DNA from: a virus
Reading direction: 5' to 3' (one strand)
DNA length: 25,555 nt
Virus record (IMG/VR): IMGVR_UViG_3300046516_000692
Coordinates: 1-25,555 of that record
The number at the start of each line of letters is the position of its first letter. The first letter of the stretch is position 1. This document shows positions 22,781 through 25,555 of this stretch, piece after piece. The translations under genes were made by a program, and so were the position numbers. The notes under the pieces were generated by a model that was not told where the DNA came from, did no database searches, and saw only the letters and a list, made by a program, of their open reading frames with translations.

Positions 22781-23194
22781 CTACGCTATCCACCGCTCAT
22801 TGCCGCTCCCGACGTCGTCGAACGCCTTATCGAGCAGCATCGAGCGAAAATTGCCGTTCTCCTGGTCTAGCTCTGCCACACGTTCACAAACCTCGTATAA
22901 CCCATCCATTCCCACCTGATCGAACACCGCTTGGCCGAGTTCGTGGATGGTGTCCTTTAGCGCCTCCCCGATAGGGTCATTAACCAGATCGCGTTCGCGC
23001 AGGATCGCCGTCGGTGTCGCCATCAATTCGTTCGCCGTCACAAGCTTGAACGCCGGACCCTCCTCGCGCTGTTGCGCCTCAGCGTCCGGACGGGTCGGCA
23101 GTTCAGCCAGGCGGTGAAAGACCAGCAATGTGAGCAGCGTATCAATCGCGTGCTCAAACTCCTCGATCGCCGGCCTGCGAAGCGGATGCGTCAC
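22781..23194 (-). CDS. Hypothetical 137-aa protein, last gene of the minus-strand cluster
   Basis: This is a helical acidic protein: EEFEHAIDTLLTLLVFHRLA near the N-terminus, ALKDTIHELGQAVFDQVGMD and VCERVAELDQENGNFRSMLL in the C-terminal half. It starts at GTG with GAGGTGA 4 nt upstream, which fixes the start. No domain is recognised. The many helices and lack of membrane segments suggest a soluble regulatory or structural small protein. Base composition is lower in GC than the late genes. It is the 3'-most gene of the cluster converging on the late operon. Confidence 0.75.
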   Translation of the reverse strand: MTHPLRRPAIEEFEHAIDTLLTLLVFHRLAELPTRPDAEAQQREEGPAFKLVTANELMATPTAILRERDLVNDPIGEALKDTIHELGQAVFDQVGMDGLYEVCERVAELDQENGNFRSMLLDKAFDDVGSGNERWIA

Positions 23195-23220
23195 TCGTTC
23201 ACCTCGATTGCCGCGCTCAT
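23191..23220 (-). other. 9-codon mini-ORF bridging two minus-strand genes
   Basis: An ATG overlapping the stop of the 36-aa ORF (ATGA) opens a 9-codon frame reading MSAAIEVNE. Its stop overlaps the GTG start of the 137-aa gene (GTGA). It contains that gene's ribosome binding site (GAGGTGA). It could be a translational bridge or simply chance. Confidence 0.3.
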
Positions 23221-23327
23221 ACGTCGGGTCCGTGGCTGTCGTTACGTCCGATCCACCCCACCAGCCCGAAGAACGCCATCAGCACGATCGCCGCCACGAT
23301 CAATATGGCCCGCCAGTGATCCATCAT
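23217..23327 (-). CDS. 36-aa single-span membrane peptide
   Basis: The sequence is MMDHWRAILIVAAIVLMAFF followed by GLVGWIGRNDSHGPDV: a short basic-aromatic N-terminus, one hydrophobic span of about 17-19 residues and a polar tail. Its start overlaps the HNH gene stop (TGATG), with GGTGGAG just upstream; the second ATG (23324) is better spaced from that site. Small single-span peptides in phages can be holins, spanins' partners or superinfection-exclusion factors. Nothing here discriminates between these. The clean membrane pattern supports a real gene. Confidence 0.65.
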   Translation of the reverse strand: MMDHWRAILIVAAIVLMAFFGLVGWIGRNDSHGPDV

Positions 23328-23342
23328 CACTCCACCCCGCGC
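23324..23342. repeat. Copy A of an exact 19-nt repeat at a stop/start junction
   Basis: On the plus strand this reads TCATCACTCCACCCCGCGC, identical to 24148-24166. On the coding (minus) strand it spells the last codons (RGVE) of the HNH gene, its TGA and the overlapping ATG of the 36-aa ORF, including the GGTGGAG ribosome site. Confidence 0.85.
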
Positions 23343-23791
23343 TGCTTGAGTGCGCTATCTGGCTGGACGCGACGCGCATTGTCTCTCGCCCTCTGGCGGT
23401 CTGCTTTGCACGGCACGCACTCGCGGCGGACCACGCCGCCGATCATCCGTAGCGGTCCCAAGGGGTGGCCACGCTTGCAGTGTGTCATCCTCGCATTAAT
23501 CGCTGTCAGGCCAACGCCTCGGAGCACATTGGTCTTGCTGTCTACGGGCTGAAGGTGTGCCGGGTTGCAGCACGCCCGATTGCGGCACAAGTGATCCATG
23601 ACCAGATCACGGGGGACAGAGCCGTTTGCCAACTCATAGGCGAACCGATGCGCGGCTGTGTAAGACTTCTGGCTCAGATAGAACCGGCCATACCCCTTCC
23701 AGTTCAGAGCGCCCTGCCAAGGCCAACACTCGTGGCCGGCTCGACTCTCGACCTTCGACCAGAAGCGAGAGACGATGCCTTCATCAAACAT
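23327..23791 (-). CDS. HNH homing-type endonuclease with zinc-binding tail
   Basis: This 154-aa protein has an N-terminal module HECWPWQGALNWKGYGRFYL (residues 20-39) and a SYTAAHRFAYELANG segment. The HNH core is VMDHLCRNRACCNPAHLQPV, with His67, Asn76 and His79 as likely active-site/metal residues. Further Cys/His follow (CKRGHPLGP at 105-113, RRECVPCK at 122-129), probably a zinc ribbon. This is the HNH_3 pattern common in phage free-standing nucleases that spread by cutting homologous loci. The ATG at 23791 was chosen because it lies right at the end of the upstream 101-aa gene (8-bp overlap). A longer form from 23872 would overlap that gene extensively. Lower GC fits mobility. Confidence 0.9.
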   Translation of the reverse strand: MFDEGIVSRFWSKVESRAGHECWPWQGALNWKGYGRFYLSQKSYTAAHRFAYELANGSVPRDLVMDHLCRNRACCNPAHLQPVDSKTNVLRGVGLTAINARMTHCKRGHPLGPLRMIGGVVRRECVPCKADRQRARDNARRVQPDSALKQRGVE

Positions 23792-24089
23792 CCGATTTCT
23801 CCCACTTGGCGATGGCGCGTTCAGCGGCCAGAAAGTCGAAAGCATCGCAGCCAAGGCGCCCAGCGCGAACAATGGTTTTCAGGGTGTCTCGCAATTCCAG
23901 CGCCTGCTCGCGGGCTTCGTCGCGTTGGGCGAGGGCGGCGGTGATGGCGCGAAGCGATCTCGGCCACAAAACGCCAAGCGCGGTGGACATTTCTTCAAGC
24001 GGCAAGGCCGCCAAGCTGGACGGAGGTTCAATTCCATCTACCCGATATTCAGCCGCCAGCAACTCCCGCGCCTCTGTCTCAGTCGTCAT
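23784..24089 (-). CDS. Hypothetical 101-aa helical protein
   Basis: The protein starts MTTETEARELLAAEYRVDGI. It has a central helical region ALAQRDEAREQALELRDTLK with coiled-coil character and ends FLAAERAIAKWEKSDV. A good ribosome site (GGGAGGGCGG) lies upstream, inside the preceding 21-codon ORF, and the start overlaps that ORF's stop (ATGA). Its stop overlaps the HNH start by 8 nt. No family is recognised. Amino-acid composition and clean coupling on both sides support a real gene. Confidence 0.7.
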   Translation of the reverse strand: MTTETEARELLAAEYRVDGIEPPSSLAALPLEEMSTALGVLWPRSLRAITAALAQRDEAREQALELRDTLKTIVRAGRLGCDAFDFLAAERAIAKWEKSDV

Positions 24090-24151
24090 CGCGCCGCCCT
24101 CCCGATCTCGATGCCGCGCTCAAGCCAAGCGAAGATGGGCTTGATGCTCAT
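24086..24151 (-). CDS. 21-aa micro-ORF
   Basis: The peptide reads MSIKPIFAWLERGIEIGRAA plus a final R. The ATG overlaps the beta-propeller gene stop (TGATG), and its stop overlaps the 101-aa gene start (ATGA). The amphipathic pattern could be a short helix. It may be a real microprotein or just a translated spacer that keeps ribosomes coupled to the 101-aa gene, whose ribosome site it contains. Confidence 0.4.
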   Translation of the reverse strand: MSIKPIFAWLERGIEIGRAAR

Positions 24152-24166
24152 CACTCCACCCCGCGC
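24148..24166. repeat. Copy B of an exact 19-nt repeat at a stop/start junction
   Basis: It is identical to 23324-23342. On the coding strand it spells the RGVE end of the beta-propeller gene, its TGA and the overlapping ATG of the 21-aa ORF. The flanks differ on both sides, so the identity is exactly 19 nt. Confidence 0.85.
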
Positions 24167-25555
24167 GGTGGGAGGGCGAGGTCATGCACCGTCCGAATGA
24201 CACCGTTTCCGGGCGTGCCCGCATAGAACACGCCGTCCTCGTCCAGCTTGCCGGCGATCACCGCTGGATAGAGCAGATGATCGCCGAGCCCATCGCCGAG
24301 GAAGACCAGTGACCTGAGATTGTCGATCGAGCCATAATAGCCATAGACCCCGTCGACCTGGCCCCAGAGGCGCATCGCCGGATAGTCGCAGCCGGGCGCA
24401 GCCTTGCCGAAGCCGATGTCGGAGACCGTGGTGATGTGCTGGCCGGCGTCGGTGATGCACGGTCGCCATGTCCCCTCGCGGCCTTCCTCGTCGGAGCGCA
24501 TCAGCGGCTCGACCAGGCCAGGCCCGGCGGTGAAGAACAGATGGCCGGCATGATCCGGCACCGTCCGCATGTGGACGTTGTAGACATAGGTCGGGGTCGG
24601 CGGCGTGGTCGACAGCTGCTCCCAATCCGTGTTGTCGCGATGGCGCCAGACGCCGCGGATATGCCCTGCGGTCGGCGGCCCGTAGTTGAACGCGTAGAAA
24701 TACCCGCCGGCCTTGTCATAGGGACAGAGGAACTTCGACAGGAACCAGCCGGCATTGCCCTGCCATTCCCAGCCCTGCTCCAAGCCGGCCTCGGGCAGGC
24801 CGGGCAGCGCCAGATCGTCCCAGCGATTGCCGCCGTCGCCGGTGAATTCGCCGCGCGCAGCGGTATTCCACAGGATCATCGCCTGGCCGCGCTGGCCGAG
24901 CGACATGCATCCCCCCCCGTTCGAATAGGGTTTGTTGTGCGGCTCGGTCGGCCATGGTTTGAGGCTGTCGCCGCCGTCCTCGGAGACGCCGAGATGGGGC
25001 ACGTCGATCGGCGAATACCACCAGCCGCCGTGTTGCATGAAGCCGACCCAGGCAGGATCATCGGCGGCATAGTCGATCGCGTTACACGGCTGCTGCAGCA
25101 CCGGCTGCTCATTGATCGGCGTGTCGAGCGGCGAAAGCGCGATCTTCTGGAGATTATTCGGTTTCTCCATGTCGGCCATGTCATAGCTGGCCATGTCCCA
25201 TGCGCCGAGGAAGTCCTTGCCGCCGGGGATCGTGCAGAGGGTATGGACGACGAGTTCCTCGATCCCCTCGCTGGTGCCGATCCAGTGCAGCTTGTCGGCG
25301 CGGTCGTCGGGCAGGTCGCAATAAGCCGTGCCGGTGCCCCAGGCGATATTGACCCGGCCGGGGATCTGGCGGTCGAACGCCAGCTGGTTGATGATCGGGT
25401 GGAAATGCCGGTCGGGACCGAGCTGCATGTGCCTGACGGTCTGGTCGTTGTAGGTCTGCTCGGGGTAGGCGAACTCGGCGCCCCAGCGGTACGGAAAGGT
25501 CGTGCCGTCCATCGACATATAGCAGACCCCGCCGCCGGTCGCGAACAGGCGCAGC
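24151..25555 (-). CDS. Asp-box (BNR/sialidase-like) beta-propeller protein, N-terminus outside window
   Basis: At least 467 residues are seen; the frame stays open to the window edge (…LRLFATGGGVCYMSMDGTTF), so the ATG at 25518 is probably internal. Asp-box-like motifs are visible: SMDGTTFPYRW, GVSEDGGDSLKPW, FTGDGGNRWDDL and RSDEEGREGTW, each in the S/T-x-D-x-G-x-T/x-W style that marks blades of sialidase-type propellers. Many Trp, Tyr and His residues fit a carbohydrate-binding or glycan-degrading surface. Catalytic sialidase residues (Arg triad) were not identified, so binding without catalysis is possible. It is encoded opposite to the late operon and heads the minus cluster within the window. 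A receptor-binding or depolymerase role is inference. Confidence 0.7.
   Translation of the reverse strand, partial: LRLFATGGGVCYMSMDGTTFPYRWGAEFAYPEQTYNDQTVRHMQLGPDRHFHPIINQLAFDRQIPGRVNIAWGTGTAYCDLPDDRADKLHWIGTSEGIEELVVHTLCTIPGGKDFLGAWDMASYDMADMEKPNNLQKIALSPLDTPINEQPVLQQPCNAIDYAADDPAWVGFMQHGGWWYSPIDVPHLGVSEDGGDSLKPWPTEPHNKPYSNGGGCMSLGQRGQAMILWNTAARGEFTGDGGNRWDDLALPGLPEAGLEQGWEWQGNAGWFLSKFLCPYDKAGGYFYAFNYGPPTAGHIRGVWRHRDNTDWEQLSTTPPTPTYVYNVHMRTVPDHAGHLFFTAGPGLVEPLMRSDEEGREGTWRPCITDAGQHITTVSDIGFGKAAPGCDYPAMRLWGQVDGVYGYYGSIDNLRSLVFLGDGLGDHLLYPAVIAGKLDEDGVFYAGTPGNGVIRTVHDLALPPRGVE

Noticed and set aside
23791-23872. Longer N-terminus for the HNH nuclease starting at 23872
   Set aside because: The extra 27 residues would lie wholly within the 101-aa gene in another frame, and the HNH module begins after the ATG at 23791, which sits at the coupling junction.
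22781-24200. Candidate plus-strand genes in this stretch (for example 23465-23944 and 23626-24144)
   Set aside because: They are shadows of the minus-strand HNH and 101-aa genes. They lack ribosome sites and domains, whereas the minus frames carry HNH motifs and ordered junctions.

Overview
The window is about 25.6 kb of a GC-rich, tightly packed tailed-phage or prophage genome. Most of it is the virion-morphogenesis block of a P22-like short-tailed phage. The high GC, the codon use and one gene resembling the alphaproteobacterial 'spike base protein' family suggest an alphaproteobacterial host, possibly a sphingomonad. That host guess is inference. No rRNA, tRNA, CRISPR array or insertion sequence was seen, and no replication genes or classical endolysin lie in the window.

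The plus strand (1-22776) reads as one late operon. Its order is: large-terminase C-terminus (cut by the window edge), a small helix-turn-helix protein, portal, a solitary DNA methyltransferase, a small conserved-type protein, acidic scaffold, P22-type coat, a 140-aa unknown, a spike-base-like protein with a LamG-type fibre, a 156-aa unknown, a gp4-like tail accessory factor, a self-cleaving tail fibre, a 58-aa membrane protein, a gp10-like tail accessory factor, an unknown at the needle position, an orphan integrase-arm-domain protein, a GNAT-like protein (P22 gene 14 position), and three ejection proteins (gene 7, 20 and 16 positions; the second carries a lytic transglycosylase domain). It ends with a tail protein bearing a P22-tailspike-like head-binding domain and three small unknowns. 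Once extra genes are subtracted, this is the P22 order 2-1-8-5-4-10-(26)-14-7-20-16. Most genes overlap by ATGA, TGATG or TAATG, so translational coupling looks pervasive.

The minus strand (25555-22781) carries a second compact cluster running toward the late operon and stopping 4 bp from it. It encodes an Asp-box beta-propeller protein (start outside the window), a 21-codon micro-ORF, a 101-aa protein, an HNH endonuclease, a 36-aa membrane peptide and a 137-aa protein. Two of its gene junctions share an exact 19-nt repeat.

The genes package DNA (terminase, portal), build the head (scaffold, coat), close it and attach the tail (gp4-like, gp10-like, needle-position protein), bind the host (several fibres or spikes) and deliver DNA through the envelope (ejection proteins with a muralytic domain). 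The least ordinary items are the intact integrase-arm-domain gene inside the tail block, the abundance of candidate adsorption proteins, the low-GC methyltransferase between portal and scaffold, the duplicated 19-nt coupling junction, and several microproteins.
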